A stretch of 64,000 bases of DNA from Chitinophagaceae bacterium (GTDB taxonomy: Bacteria; Bacteroidota; Bacteroidia; Chitinophagales; Chitinophagaceae): contig JADKJI010000001.1 of assembly GCA_016721085.1 (NCBI GenBank), positions 1-64,000 on the forward strand. Reading direction: 5' to 3'. A program made the position numbers and the translations under genes. Position 1 is the stretch's first letter, and every line of letters starts with the position of its first letter. Below are positions 45,166 through 57,128 of the stretch, in pieces. Below the pieces are notes generated by a model, which made no database searches, was not told the DNA's origin, and was given only the letters and a program-made list of their open reading frames with translations.

Positions 45166-48100
45166 ATGAGTGAATTTTTTATACGACGACCCATTTTTGC
45201 AATCGTAATTTCTATATTGATTGTGATTATGGGCTTGCTAACGATTATGGGTATCCCGGTAGCAAAGTATCCGGAAATCACCCCTCCAATGGTGCAGGTG
45301 TCGGCTTCCTATGGTGGAGCTAATGCCGTTAATATGGAAGAAACCGTAGCTACCCCCCTGGAACAGCAGATAAATGGGGTAGAGGGAATGCTATATATGA
45401 AATCAGTGAATGCCAATAATGGTACAGCAGCCATTCAGGTTTCTTTCGAAGTAGGCACGGATCTCGATAAAGTGAATATGCTTACTCAGAACCGTACTTC
45501 AGCAGCAACACCCTTCCTTCCTCCGGAAGTAAAGAATCTGGGTGTTAATGTTAAGAAATCGCTCACCTTCCCCTTGCTGATGATTTCATTGTATTCCCCC
45601 TCTAAAACCTACGATGCATCATTTATCAACAATTATAGCTTCCTCAATATTCTGGATGAGTTGAAACGTATTAAAGGAGTTGGTGATGCCACTGTAATGG
45701 GAGGATCAGAATACGCCATGCGGGTTTGGTTGAAACCAGACCGTATGTCAAAACTTGGAATTACTTCCAATGAAGTTATCGGAGCCTTCGTGATCAGAAT
45801 AACATTGTGCCAGGTGGCGCATTTGGCGATCAGCCAGCTTTACCCGGAACACAGAACACTTATACAGCCTTATTACAACAACGTCTTATTACAGAACAGC
45901 AATTCGGTGATATCATCCTTAAATCAAATGAAAGCGGCGCACAGATACGGTTGAAGGATGTAGCCCGTGTAGAATTGGGTAACCAGGTTTATAACCTTAA
46001 TAGCACTACCGATGGCTTACCTAGCTCTGCCATCGCCATCTACCAGATACCAGGTTCTAATGGTTTGGAGGTTGCCAATAATATTAAAAAGAAAATGGAG
46101 GAATTGAAACAACGTTTCCCCTCCGGACTTGATTATAAATTTTCACTTGATACTACAGAGGCGATTACAGCAGGGGTGGAAGAAATTATGCATACACTTC
46201 TGGAAGCTGTTATTCTTGTAATATTGGTGGTATTCCTTTTCTTGCAGGATTGGAGAGCCACACTTATTCCATTATTAACTGTTCCTGTTTCTTTGATAGG
46301 AACATTTATTGTTTTCCCATTACTTGGGTTTTCAATAAATACCTTATCCTTATTAGGTATGGTGCTGGCCATCGGTCTTGTTGTGGACGATGCCATTGTT
46401 GTTGTTGAAGCAGTAATGCATCATATAGAACATGGACTGGATCCAAAAGAAGCAACGAAGAAAGCGATGAAAGAAGTGGGCGGCCCTGTTATAGCCATAG
46501 CCGTAATATTAGGTGCAGTATTTATCCCTGTAGCTCTTTCTGGAGGAATCACTGGTCTTTTATATCAGCAGTTTGCAATTACAATCGCCATCTCTGTTGC
46601 CTTCTCAGCTTTTAATGCCTTAACATTAAGCCCCGCACTTGCTGCAATGCTATTGAAACCTAAGGGTGAACAGAAAGGATTACTGGCACGCTTCTTTGCA
46701 GCCTTTAACCGAATGTTCGATTCCTTTACTAACAAGTATGCAAAAGTGGCTGGATTTGCAGCAAGGAAACTGGTGTTTTCTGTTGTCATTTTATTATTGA
46801 TCTGTGTAGTTGCAGGATTGTTAGGTAAGAAGGTCAATACCGGATTTGTTCCTGAGGAAGACGAAGGATATTATCTTATGTCCATTCAATTGCCCAATGC
46901 TGCTTCATTGTCCCGAACAGAAGCGGTTACCCGAAAAGTACAAGCTTTATTATCGAATATTCCTGAAGTGGCAACCGCAACAGTAGTGAATGGTTATGAT
47001 ATGTTATCGGGTACAGCAAATCCAAACGGTGCCACTGTATTCGTTGTGTTGAAATCGTGGAGTGAACGCGAGAAGACAGCCGCAGAAATCGTTAAACTCT
47101 CAAATGGTATAATGGCTAAGAATATTACAGAAGCTACTGTATTTGCTTTTGGCCCACCACCAATTCCTGGTTTAGGAAGCTCTGCCGGTTTTACGCTTAT
47201 GATTCAGGATAAGAGTGGACTATCACCCGAATATCTTGCTGAACAAACACAGAAATTCATTGCAGCAGCATCTAAGCGTCCGGAGATTGGCAGGGTTATG
47301 ACCTTATTCCGTTCAAATGCGCCACAAAAGAATATTGCAGTTGATTTGGAAAAAGTTCAGAAACTGGGTATGCGGCTCTCCGATGTGAATGGAACCATTT
47401 CAACATTCCTAGGTGGCTCTTTTGTAAATAACTTCAATGCCTTTGGGCGACAGTACCGTACTTATGTTCAAGCAGATGCTGCCTATAGGAACAAGCCGGA
47501 AGACATTGGAATGTTTTTCGTAAAAGATGTACAAGGGAATATGGTCAACCTGGCCACTCTTACCCGGATAACAGATACTACAGGTCCTTTATTTACGAAC
47601 CACTTTAATATTTATAGGGCAGCCGAAGTTTCAGGAGCCCCTGCCGATGGCTATAGTTCTTCTGATGCATTGAATGCACTGGAAGAAGTTGCTGCTGAAG
47701 TATTACCTACAACAATGGGCTATCAATGGAGTAATCTTTCATATCAGGAAAAAGAAGCTGGAGGCAAAGCAAGTTCTGCATTTATAATGGCGCTGGTATT
47801 TGTATTTCTAATTCTTGCAGCTCAATATGAAAGTTGGAAACTGCCATTCAGTGTGTTGTTAGGAACACCATGGGCTGTTATGGGAGCATTATTAGGATTG
47901 TTCATTGGTAGCTTATTCGCCGCCACTTATGTCAACAACATATTTGCCCAAATTGGATTGGTGATGCTTATTGGCTTGAACGCCAAAAATGCCATCCTTA
48001 TCGTTGAGTTCGCAAAACTCAAGTTGGAAACAGAAGATGTAACTCCATTTACAGCAGCTATAGAAGGAGCGAAATTACGTTTCCGTCCCATCCTGATGAC

Positions 48101-48323
48101 CTCTTTTGCCTTCATGCTCGGCGTTTTACCCTTGATGAGAGCATCAGGCGCAGGAGCAGAATCAAGAAAGGTTATGGGCACCACTGTATTTAGTGGAATG
48201 GTGGTAGCTACAATAGTTGGCGTTATTCTTATCCCTGCTTTCTTTGTTTTGATTGAAGGGAAAAAGAAAAAAGCAAAATCAATGCAAGCAAATACTGAAT
48301 CAAATAATTCAACTCATGGGTAA
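45166..48323 (+). pseudogene. RND efflux permease (AcrB/HAE1 family), one frameshift
   Basis: About 1050 aa in total. The N-terminal frame MSEFFIRRPIFAIVISILIVIMGLLTI carries the typical first helix and porter motifs (YPEITPPMVQVSASYGGANA). A shift near 45790 joins NEVIGA to RDQNNIVPGGAFGDQPALP. The second half contains the central helices with GLVVDDAIVVVEAVMHH (the proton-relay aspartate pair of helix 4), FIPVALSGGITG, NTGFVPEEDEGYY, and the C-terminal MLIGLNAKNAILIVEFAK and FRPILMTSFAFMLGVLPL. It is a hydrophobe/amphiphile-type drug or detergent exporter. Only one break, in an otherwise fully conserved protein, points to a sequencing indel. Its end overlaps the outer-membrane factor start by 8 nt. 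Confidence 0.85.
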
Positions 48324-49695
48324 GACCATTAAAAATATTTACGTCATTTCCATCCTTGCACTTCTAATGGGCAGTTGTGTTGTAGGGGGAAAATACCAGC
48401 AACCAACAACTTCTTTGCCGACTGAATTTGGCAATGGCGTAATTACAGATACAACTCCTCTAGTGAAGTGGTTTGATCTGTTTGAGGATACAGCCCTCAA
48501 GTCAATCATAAAAATAACCTTACAAAATAATAAGAATCTGCTTCTGGCAGGTTCACGTGTTGAAGAAGCCAGTATTCAAACGGATATTATTAGGCTGAAT
48601 AGTTTCCCTGTAATAGGGTACGATGTTCAGGCAGGTGCAGGAACGGCAAAAACCGAAGCCAGAAAACTTGGTAGCCTCAATACAGGCCTTTTTAAAGCTG
48701 GAGCTTTCTTAAGCTGGGAATTGGATATTTGGGGGAAGCTTAAACATTCCACCGAATCGGCAAGGGCGCAGTTTTTAGCAACATCCGAAAATAGGACAGC
48801 ACTTCAGGTTAGTCTGGTAGCAGAAGCAGCATCCCTTTATTTTCTTCTCCGCGATTTGGATAATCGTTTGGTAATTGCAAAAAGGACATTGGTATCGAGG
48901 AAGGAGAATACCAAGATCATCAATCAACGTGTAGAGAAAGGCTATACTGCAGATTTAGATAGGCTTCAGGCTGTGCAACAAGAATCAATAGCTGCAGCTT
49001 TTATTCCAAACATTCAACGTCAGATTATACAAACAGAAAATGCACTGAATGTATTGATGGGCCAGAACCCAGGCCCTATACCTAGAGGTGCCAGTATTGT
49101 AGAGCAGGCAATATCAACCGCAATACCTGTAGGACTTCCTTCGCAGTTACTGCAAAGGAGACCGGATTTAAGGGCAGCTGAACAACTATTAAGAGCGCAA
49201 TATGAACGCATGGGAATAGCAGAGGCTAGTCGTTATCCAAGTTTTTCATTGACGGGTTTACTGGGATTTGCAAGTCCCCAATTAGGATCTTTATTGTCAA
49301 ATGGTTTTACAGCTACAGGGATTGCTGGACTTACAGGCCCTATCTTCCAGTTTGGGCAGAATAAGAAGCGTGTGGAAGTAGAAAAAAAGCGAGTTATCCA
49401 AATCCAGTACCAGTATGAACAAAGTTTGTTACAGGCATTGGCAGATGTAAATAATTCTTTAACGCAAAATCTGACATTTACAGAAGAATATAATCAAAGA
49501 AAATTGCAAGTGGAAGCAGCCCGTCAGGCATTGCTGCTTTCAAAAGCCCGATACGATTATGGGTACACTTCTTATCTTGAAGTGCTAGTACAGGAAAGTA
49601 GTCTGTTTGATGCAGAGTTGCAGGAATCAATCCTGCTGCAACAAAGATTGAATGCAGTTGTTAGTTTATATAGAGCGTTAGGAGGTGGATGGTGA
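48316..49695 (+). CDS. TolC-like outer-membrane efflux lipoprotein (NodT family)
   Basis: 459 aa from the ATG at 48316, which gives MGKTIKNIYVISILALLMGSC, a lipoprotein signal with lipobox MGSC; the frame is open further upstream but overlaps the permease. Two duplicated outer-membrane-efflux domains are visible: WWDL-type KWFDLFEDTALKSIIKITLQNN at the start, SWELDIWGKLKHSTESARAQF in the first half and LPSQLLQRRPDLRAAEQLLRAQY, the NodT hallmark, in the second. It forms the trimeric channel for the upstream RND pump and adaptor. Confidence 0.9.
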   Translation: MGKTIKNIYVISILALLMGSCVVGGKYQQPTTSLPTEFGNGVITDTTPLVKWFDLFEDTALKSIIKITLQNNKNLLLAGSRVEEASIQTDIIRLNSFPVIGYDVQAGAGTAKTEARKLGSLNTGLFKAGAFLSWELDIWGKLKHSTESARAQFLATSENRTALQVSLVAEAASLYFLLRDLDNRLVIAKRTLVSRKENTKIINQRVEKGYTADLDRLQAVQQESIAAAFIPNIQRQIIQTENALNVLMGQNPGPIPRGASIVEQAISTAIPVGLPSQLLQRRPDLRAAEQLLRAQYERMGIAEASRYPSFSLTGLLGFASPQLGSLLSNGFTATGIAGLTGPIFQFGQNKKRVEVEKKRVIQIQYQYEQSLLQALADVNNSLTQNLTFTEEYNQRKLQVEAARQALLLSKARYDYGYTSYLEVLVQESSLFDAELQESILLQQRLNAVVSLYRALGGGW

Positions 49696-49758
49696 TCTGG
49701 GATGGCGAATCAAATTGGTTTATCTGATGTGCAGGATCAATAATCTTAAACAACTTAA

Positions 49759-51044
49759 ATGGTATTTAGGAAAAACAGGCTGCTAATTGAACGTTGTTTG
49801 TTGATTGCATCGTAATCCTGATTTTGGGTAATCAAGTGCTGGCACAGACAGATTCTTCTGATACTATTCCATGTGTAGAGAAGGATATTTCAGACTTGCT
49901 TTTAAGAATAAGAAAAAGAAGGGGGAAAGCAAATAAGAATTCTTTTATGATGATAGTGCCTGCTATCGGATCTAACCCCTCTATGGGCTTTTTCTTCGGT
50001 GGAGTTATGCAATTGGCTTTTAAGCCCAAAGGAAGTGAGCGGTTATCGATGCTTTCTACAGGCATAGTATTTTCTACAACAGGACAAACAAACTTCAACG
50101 GGAAGAGCAATCTATATCTGTTTAATGATAAGTTATTTGTAAGTGCAGATTTCAGACTCGCCCGGTCCTCTGAATCTACTTATGGCTTAGGGATTGATCC
50201 AAAACGAGGGTTTTCCGGCGAAGGAGGTCTGGGTGTGAATGGCTATGAAACAAATTCAGTAGATAGTGCGCAGCCACTTACTTTCAGTAATGTTCGATTT
50301 AACGGTACAGCTTCCTATGAAGTGAAGGATAATTTGTTTTTTGGTGTAGGGTTGAATATCGACCAATATTCAAAAATAGATGATATCTCACTCGATATCC
50401 CAAATCTCGTTTTAACTGAACATTTCAAGTACAGTACCCGTGAAGGGTTTAATCCAAAAACCTACAAAGTCAACGGCTGGAGCTTAAATGCGGTTTATGA
50501 TACACGTGATAACCTGGCAAATGCTTACAAAGGTGTTTTTGCTAATATAAATTGGCGGTGGAATCCTGAATGGATGGGTAGCGACAAGAATAGTAGCTTG
50601 CTTTATTATGAATTCAGAGCCTTTCATTCATTGAGTGAGAAAAGAAAAAGACACTTATTGGGTTTCTGGCTATTAGGTCAGCATCTTACTTCTGGTACAC
50701 TTCCTTACCTGAATTTACCAGCTGTGGGGTACGATCAGCGCAACCGGAGTGGAAGGGCATACACTTTTGGCAGGTTCAGGGGCGAAGACTTGTTTTATAC
50801 TGAAGGAGAATACCGATTTCCCATTTCAAAATGTAGCGGCATTCTGGGAGGGGTACTGTTCCTGAATACAACTTCTACCAGCGACAGGTTTAAGGGAACC
50901 AACCTCTTCCAGCATTTTCAATGGGCTTATGGTACTGGATTAAGAATATTGCTGGATAAGAAAACAAGGACCAACTTGACAATTGAAGCCGCATTTGGGC
51001 GCAAATCAAGTGGGTTCTATATCAATGCCACGGAAACTTTTTGA
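49759..51044 (+). pseudogene. Outer-membrane barrel protein, BamA/TamA surface-antigen-like; frameshift in signal peptide
   Basis: The ATG at 49759 gives MVFRKNRLLIERCLLIAS. A one-base shift near 49808 continues as VILILGNQVLAQTDSSD, making a complete signal peptide; without the shift only an unlikely TTG at 49794 is available. The mature part (about 400 aa) is a beta-barrel with alternating strands, GFFFGGVMQLAFKP, AVYDTRDNLANAYKGVFANINW (the D-T-R-D-x-x-x-x-x-x-G signature of Omp85/D15 C-terminal barrels), GRFRGEDLFYTEGEYRFP and a terminal aromatic (ATETF). There are no POTRA repeats. The role is unknown; short POTRA-less members of this group are common in Bacteroidota. It lies 63 bp after the efflux operon. 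Confidence 0.65.
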
Positions 51045-51091
51045 TTTTGTCAGCATTTGACATACTATATTGCAACCGAATATTAATTTAT

Positions 51092-51676
51092 ATGAAAAAG
51101 ATACTGTCTGTTCTGAGTTTTATTGCCATCCTTTTCTTTGTAGCCTGCTCTGGTTCAAAACAGGCCTATAAGAGTGTAATAACCCCCGGTTATGTAAAAA
51201 AGAATTATCAAAAAATAATCGTGTTCGCAAAATTGGATGATCTGGGATATCGCAAAAAAATGGAAGAAGCCATGGTTAAGGAATTAGGTAAAAGTGGAAT
51301 AAATGCAATACCCGCATACAGCAACCTGGAAGTTAGCTTCGGATATGATAGCGTGGCATTTATGAAAAGAATGGTGGAGCTTAAAGTTGATGGCTTTATG
51401 GCTATAACTTACCTAGGACAGAAGACAACAGTGCAGGACAGATACCGCTATACAGGCGGCTACTATAATATGATTGGAGGAGGGGCGGTGCCTTTTGATT
51501 TAGAGACATCTAGCTTAAAAACAGGCTATGTTCAATCTTATTTCTATAACGGAGATGCGCGCACACCCTGGTGGAGTTCAATTGTGCCAGCCTCAGTCAC
51601 CAATGGCATCGATGCTGCTATCGAGGCAGTATCCAGGGAAACTGTTTATAGGTTGAAGGTGGATAAGATTTTGTAA
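51092..51676 (+). CDS. Conserved lipoprotein of unknown function
   Basis: 194 aa from the ATG at 51092: MKKILSVLSFIAILFFVACSGSK, a lipoprotein signal with lipobox FVAC. The frame also opens at 51041, but those 17 residues precede an obvious signal peptide and overlap the upstream gene. The mature part has KIIVFAKLDDLGYRKKMEEAMVKELGKSGINAI and VDGFMAITYLG, which look like an alternating alpha/beta fold of the kind seen in CsgG-like or DUF4136-type lipoproteins, without a clear match. Predicted to be membrane-anchored in the periplasm. Function unknown. Confidence 0.7.
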   Translation: MKKILSVLSFIAILFFVACSGSKQAYKSVITPGYVKKNYQKIIVFAKLDDLGYRKKMEEAMVKELGKSGINAIPAYSNLEVSFGYDSVAFMKRMVELKVDGFMAITYLGQKTTVQDRYRYTGGYYNMIGGGAVPFDLETSSLKTGYVQSYFYNGDARTPWWSSIVPASVTNGIDAAIEAVSRETVYRLKVDKIL

Positions 51677-51716
51677 GCTTTCAATCACTTATTTTAATGC
51701 AATCTGTTCTTCTTAC

Positions 51717-52214
51717 ATGTTGGAAGAAAACAAAAAAGTAATATCAGTAAAAAATTACAAGAGAGTAATCCCTGAATTTGTAGCTGTTACTTTATTGGTG
51801 ATTCTTTGGGGAGTTTCCATCTGGGCGTATTTTAATCTGCCCCAATCAATTCCTGTACATTTTAATTTTAAAGGTAATGCAGATAGGTATGGAAGTAAGA
51901 GCAACTTATTCATACTTGCCATTATTGCCACAATTATTTATGTTGGTTTAACACTGCTTCCCCGAAATCTAAGTCGTTTTAATTTTCCGAATACAAAAAC
52001 AAAAGAAAATACGGCAGATCAGATTGCTATGGCTGCAAATGTATTCATGTATCTTAAGATCATAGTACTGTTCATTTTCCTTGTACTGAACTTATTAACT
52101 TGTTTTGTATCACTTAAGTTGGCAGAAGGTATTGGGGGATGGTTTTATTTACTATTGGCAATGCTTTTCATCCCAACAATTGTTATTGTTAGAAAAGCTA
52201 TTAAGACAAAATGA
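51717..52214 (+). CDS. DUF1648-domain membrane protein
   Basis: 165 aa with four membrane segments (about 21-40, 64-81, 109-131, 138-158). Between helices 1 and 2 is the DUF1648 hallmark FNLPQSIPVHFNFKGNADRYGSKSNLF (L-P-x-x-I-P-x-H-F-x-x-x-G-x-x-D-x-x-G-x-K), known from the SdpI immunity-protein group and many uncharacterised membrane proteins. There is no SdpI-type immunity context here. The stop lies only 13 bp from the convergent PorP/SprF gene stop. Confidence 0.8.
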   Translation: MLEENKKVISVKNYKRVIPEFVAVTLLVILWGVSIWAYFNLPQSIPVHFNFKGNADRYGSKSNLFILAIIATIIYVGLTLLPRNLSRFNFPNTKTKENTADQIAMAANVFMYLKIIVLFIFLVLNLLTCFVSLKLAEGIGGWFYLLLAMLFIPTIVIVRKAIKTK

Positions 52215-52227
52215 TTTAAATGAAGTG

Positions 52228-53370
52228 TTATCTGAAACTTGGGCACATGGATTGGCGAATATCCCCATTGTAATCACTGTAGAACCCATGTTGCAAAAGA
52301 GCAAACTCAAATGCGCCTCTTGAGTTGTTATATGTTTTCAAATTTGAAGTAGTGGCATCATAAGAGAACATCAGGCGTATGAATTTCCATTGAAATCCAG
52401 CCATAGGTATTATTGCATCACCAGGTCTTGCATAAATTCCTAGTAGCAACTGATTATCACCTCCACCTGTAAGGTCGTACTGAATATTTCCTCCAATCAC
52501 AAATTCATTTGCTTTTGACTGAAGGGAGTAATACGCCATTGGGTTTATAATGATTTCATCTGAAATCTTGATACTTGCGTTTGCAAATCCTGTATAACGC
52601 GGAGCAATTCTTGAATCATATCCCGCAATATCTGTAGTAAAAAAGGATTCTCTTGGCCTGTTGATATGCCAAATTGAAAAGCCCCCATTTAAATAAATCT
52701 TATCAGTAGGGAAGTAGGCGTAATTCAATCCAACTTGAACATCTAAATAACTGGTGCTTGTTCTGTCTAATACAACACTTGTTGGTAATGTATTATCAAA
52801 GAATTGGCCGTCAAACTGATCAGGGAACTTCAGAGCAGAATTATTGATCCTTTTATTAGACAATCCCACATTGAAACCTGCTGATAACAGATGGGCTTCT
52901 CCTAACATCTGGTGATAGGCCATCGAAGCATACGCTTTTGTAGATGTAAGTTGTCCGCTTCCTGCAACATCCCTTAGTATTACACCTCCAACACCTAACC
53001 ACCCACTTTCAATCTGATCTCTGAACAATTGCGCGTCTCCCCAAATACTCATAGTCTTATAAGGTACTGTCATTATAGAAGACCATTGGTTTCTATAATT
53101 AGCGCCTATTCTATAATCTGCATCAGGTATAAAGCCAGTATTAGCTGGATTGGTAATTAGTGGGGCATTGAACCATTGAGAAAAATGCAGGTCCTGTGAA
53201 AAAGACTGAAATGAAAGCAATGATAGTAATAGCAAGCTACTAATCCCTTTTATGAAAGGATAGCGAAGGATGCCATTTTCATTCGTTACAATATTGTTAC
53301 TGCTTCTCTTCATTATTCTAAAATTACGGGTAACCTGCCTTTTGGGTTTGTTCTGTTCAATATTTAACAT
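52228..53370 (-). CDS. PorP/SprF family type IX secretion membrane protein
   Basis: 380 aa if the ATG at 53370 is used, 362 aa from the ATG at 53316 (MKRSSNNIVTNENG). The shorter start gives a more usual N-region before the signal helix GISSLLLLSLLSFQSFSQ. The diagnostic mature N-terminus is QDLHFSQWFNAPLITNPANTGF, followed by YRIGANYRNQWSS, the PorP/SprF signature. The rest is a 14-strand-type barrel ending ALLQHGFYSDYNGD. It begins 3 bp after the stop of the type-B-CTD protein gene, the arrangement known for SprF and its client SprB-like adhesins in Bacteroidota. Confidence 0.88.
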   Translation of the reverse strand: MLNIEQNKPKRQVTRNFRIMKRSSNNIVTNENGILRYPFIKGISSLLLLSLLSFQSFSQDLHFSQWFNAPLITNPANTGFIPDADYRIGANYRNQWSSIMTVPYKTMSIWGDAQLFRDQIESGWLGVGGVILRDVAGSGQLTSTKAYASMAYHQMLGEAHLLSAGFNVGLSNKRINNSALKFPDQFDGQFFDNTLPTSVVLDRTSTSYLDVQVGLNYAYFPTDKIYLNGGFSIWHINRPRESFFTTDIAGYDSRIAPRYTGFANASIKISDEIIINPMAYYSLQSKANEFVIGGNIQYDLTGGGDNQLLLGIYARPGDAIIPMAGFQWKFIRLMFSYDATTSNLKTYNNSRGAFEFALLQHGFYSDYNGDIRQSMCPSFR

Positions 53371-53373
53371 TCC

Positions 53374-56300
53374 CTATTTTATCAGCGTAATATCTCCTGT
53401 TTTTCTTGCCTTTGTTCCGTCAAAAAATTCTACATCCAGAGTATAGGCATACACATCCATTGGCTGTATTTGCCCTTTATAGGTACCATCCCAGCCAAAT
53501 TTTCTGTCACTTGTCTCAAAAACTTTCTGTCCCCATCGGTTATAGATTCGCCAGGTCATTTTAGCAATTCCAAAACCTTCAACCCTTATGGTGCTGTTTG
53601 TACCAAACCTACCTGGGGTGAAAGCATTAGGCACAGCAAGTAAAGGTTGTACAATTGCTGAAACCGGTTTGCAGATGGTATCACTGCATCCAAATTGGTT
53701 ATAAACTATCTGACAAGCTGTATAGGTTCCTGTAGCATTATATTGATGTAATACTGTATCTGTAGTGGTCTTGATGGTGCTGTCGCCATCACCAAATACC
53801 CACTTGTACCTTGTTCCCCCGGTAGCCAAGATTGAAGAAAATAGTCGGTTTGTTTATCTCTGGTGTTACCGGATTGAAACTGAAATTGGCTACTGGGTTT
53901 ACATTAACCGTAATAGTGGTTTCTACAGAATCAATCACATTACATGTGGCCAAATCCGTTGCAATCATTTTAACTGTATAGGTGCCAGCGGTTGTATATA
54001 AATGTGTAGGACTTGTCAAAGTTGATGTGGTGCCGTCACCAAAATCCCAACTGAAGGTTTGTCCTGCCAATGAAGTATTATTGAAAACTGCATTATAAGG
54101 TAAACATCCCGATGCAGGTGTTTCAAAACGGGCATCCACATTTGGAGCTATCCTTAGGTCTACGCTTACAGAATCAGGCGAATTACAATAAACAGTATCC
54201 GCTAGTATCAATCTCACTTTGTAGGTTCCTGCAGCAACATAGGCATGCGTAACAGATCCTGAACCAGAAGGAACTCTTGTTCCATCACCAAAATCCCAGA
54301 TGAAACTTGTGTTGTTGAATGGTTTCCCTGGAGGCGCCAGTGAAGTGTTATCGAATCTATAGGAAAGGGATTCGCATGGTGGAAGCTTTACTGGATTGAA
54401 ACCGATATTGGCTTTATCATCCCTTACACGAACATTGATGTATGCGGTATCTCTGATATTACAAGTATTGGAGTCTACAGCAATCAATCTCACTCTGTAG
54501 TTACCCACAACATTATAGGTATGCGATACGGATGGAGTAGGTTGGTTGATAAGCACAGTGCCATCCCCAAAATCCCAATCGTATGTTTTCGCATTTAATA
54601 CAGTATCCCTGAATTCAAATGTAAGCGGTACGCAGCCTGCTGTATCCTGAACGCCATTCAAATAAGCTTTTGGTCCGGAAGCTACTCCCGCAAAATTAAA
54701 GGCGATCTTAATTGCTGCAAGATTACATCCACCGGAAGTGCTGGCACCATTCTGAGGACTCACAACTCCAGGAGTAGTTGGAAAAACAGCCCCGCCAGAA
54801 CAGTTGGCACAAATCGCCTGGTAAATCACTCCTTGCGCATCAAAGCGACTCGTTCCACCATCTACGTGTTCACCATATCCTCCATCTTGTCCAAAGTAAC
54901 TGCCGTATAAAAGTCCGGAAGCATTTTTCTTTATAACTATAAAGTAGAGATCCTTATCATCTGTTGCTTTCTTAATGGCATCAGGTGTTATAGGCATACC
55001 TACAACTCCGCCTAAGTCATATGGGTCTGGTGTTGAATTAGGAATTAACCATCCGCCCCATCCAGATATATAAACATTTTCGCAACGGTCAACCAGAAAT
55101 GCAACTGGCGAAATATTAGGTTTTCCTCCAGCTCCGAATACAGTTGAATAAACATATCCAGATAAATCGGGTTGTAATTTGGCAACAAACTGTTTGGTGC
55201 CCGGAACACTCCAAACCCCAGCAGGTTGCACAGGCCAGTTTCCATTGCGGCAGGTTCCCATAACATATGGGAATCCTTTCTTGTCGAATTTTATACCATA
55301 CACCACATCGATACCTGATGTGCCTAAAAATGTTGATTTCTTTATTGCAGAACCATTGTTGTTTATCACTGTTACAAAGCCATCTGAAATATCGCCTTGA
55401 TAAAGTGTTTGAATAACACCGGAAGGACTTACAGGGAAATTACTGCTTCCTGTAGCACCTGCCACGTACACATCTCCGTTATCTGGATCTATTTCCATTA
55501 CAAAAGCGCCATCGTTACCAGTTCCTCCTAAAAAACTGCTCCATAGTAAACTAGTACATGATGGATTTATTTTCATTACAACTCCATCCTGCAAAGTGCC
55601 CTTGGTAGGTTGGAATACGGTGCCATTTATAGGGAAGTTAGCAGACAAAGTAGTTGCTGCTACATAGATATTTCCTGCAGCATCCAATACAACTTCACTT
55701 CTTGACTCATCACCATAGTTCCTTAGAATAGAACTTGACCCTGATCCATTTGTCTGAAAATGGTCTAATATGTTTACCCCATCGTTGCTGGAGCCTCCAA
55801 TTCTTAATGAACCTATCAAGGCAGATCCGGTAGCGTTGAGTTTTGAAACTATAATATCTGAACCACCGCCAACTCCTATGTTGGTACCTGGATAATTGGT
55901 GGAATAGGATCTTCCCATCACAACCAGATTTCCCTGAGGGTCACAATAAAGACTATGAGGAAAATCGTTTCCATTACCACCGATATATGTGGCATACAAG
56001 CGGGTTGTGGCGGTTGGATTGAATTTTATAATACCAATATCTGTAGGTCTTGTACTTGTATTACCTCCATTGAAAACAGTTTGGAAAGCACCAAGTGTAA
56101 CTGGAAACCCATCACTGAATACTATACATCCTGAGAAAAGGCTTCCATCAGGACCAGGTGTGGCGGTAAAACCATAGTTATCTGGACCACCAGTGAAAGT
56201 GGAAAATATCAATGTAGGATCAATTACCAGCGTACTTGAAGCATCGTAATTCTTTAATTTGAAAGTAACTGTATTGTTGCCAGATATTTCATATCTGCAA

Positions 56301-57007
56301 TCAACTTCCTGTTTTCCCATACCCTTGCTTACAGAGTAGGAATAAGGATATAGCTCTTTCAATTCACCTACTGAAGTTCGGATAATGAGTTCCTTATTCC
56401 GGATACTAAGTTTATCTACTCCCTGATATTTCATTACAATCTTCGATACGTCTCCTCCTGGCCTTACAACAAAATCATATTTCAAACGGCCGTAATCGGA
56501 GTAATATCGAACGTCAATATTCGGGTATACATTTTGGTAAGTTACGGCCTGGAATATTTTTACATTGCTTGCCCATTTAGTGGGATCGTTGCCTATGAAA
56601 TAGTTGTTGTGATAGGATTGTACTTTATCGGGTACAATAGTTGGTTTCTCGGAAGCTCCTGAAAACTGGACACTATAGGCATGTGAATGAAGTATGAAAT
56701 CTGGTGCGGTACTTCTTATTCCCCCAATTTTGTCTATTTCTCTTTCACCTTCTTTTATAGGACCTACTCCTGTACCCCCATGTTCATGAGCCTTTTGGGA
56801 AAGTGATGCCAGATCGGAGGGATTGTGAAGTAATACAGTAAAACCTTTTTGCTGGAGGAAGAAGGCTCCGGTAGAAGTGGCACCTTTGAATTTGATTCCA
56901 TTTTCCCACTGCCCTTTATTTTCAACAAATTCAAAAGAAGAAGCCCCTTGCTGAGCCTTTACGAATAAAACTGTGAAGAGTAATAGTGTACTGATTGTTA
57001 ATCGCAT
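53374..57007 (-). pseudogene. PKD-rich T9SS type-B (CHU_C) surface protein, one frameshift
   Basis: About 1210 aa in all. MRLTISTLLLFTVLFVKAQQ is a signal peptide. Then FVENKGQWENGIKFKG starts a DUF7948-type N-terminal domain, followed by an SBBP beta-propeller region (LGGTGNDGAFVMEIDPDNG and similar repeats). Four PKD domains are marked by YDWDFGDGT, FIWDFGDGT, FSWDFGDGT and YKWVFGDGD. A shift near 53822, beside a C5 run (53816-53820), joins IFFNL to ATGGTRYKW. The end is the gliding-motility-associated C-terminal domain: VPNAFTPGRFGTN, IYNRWGQKVFE, GWDGTYKG and VYAYTLDVEFFDGT. Such proteins are exported by T9SS and displayed on the surface. Its PorP/SprF partner follows directly. Confidence 0.85.
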
Positions 57008-57087
57008 CCTACCTGGGTTTCTTTGTACAAGTTAATTTAATTAAACGCTTAAATCCTTTAATTCTTACCTCATACTGCTTGTTTTTA

Positions 57088-57112
57088 AACGGTAGCCCAT
57101 GTGCTAGCCGTT
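57088..57112 (-). terminator. Possible terminator after recG
   Basis: AACGG-C-TAGC and GCTA-CCGTT form a bulged 9-bp stem on the minus strand, 17 bp past the recG stop. Only TTTAAAAAC follows, so the U-tract is poor. Confidence 0.35.
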
Positions 57113-57128
57113 GAGAATGAGAGCTTTC

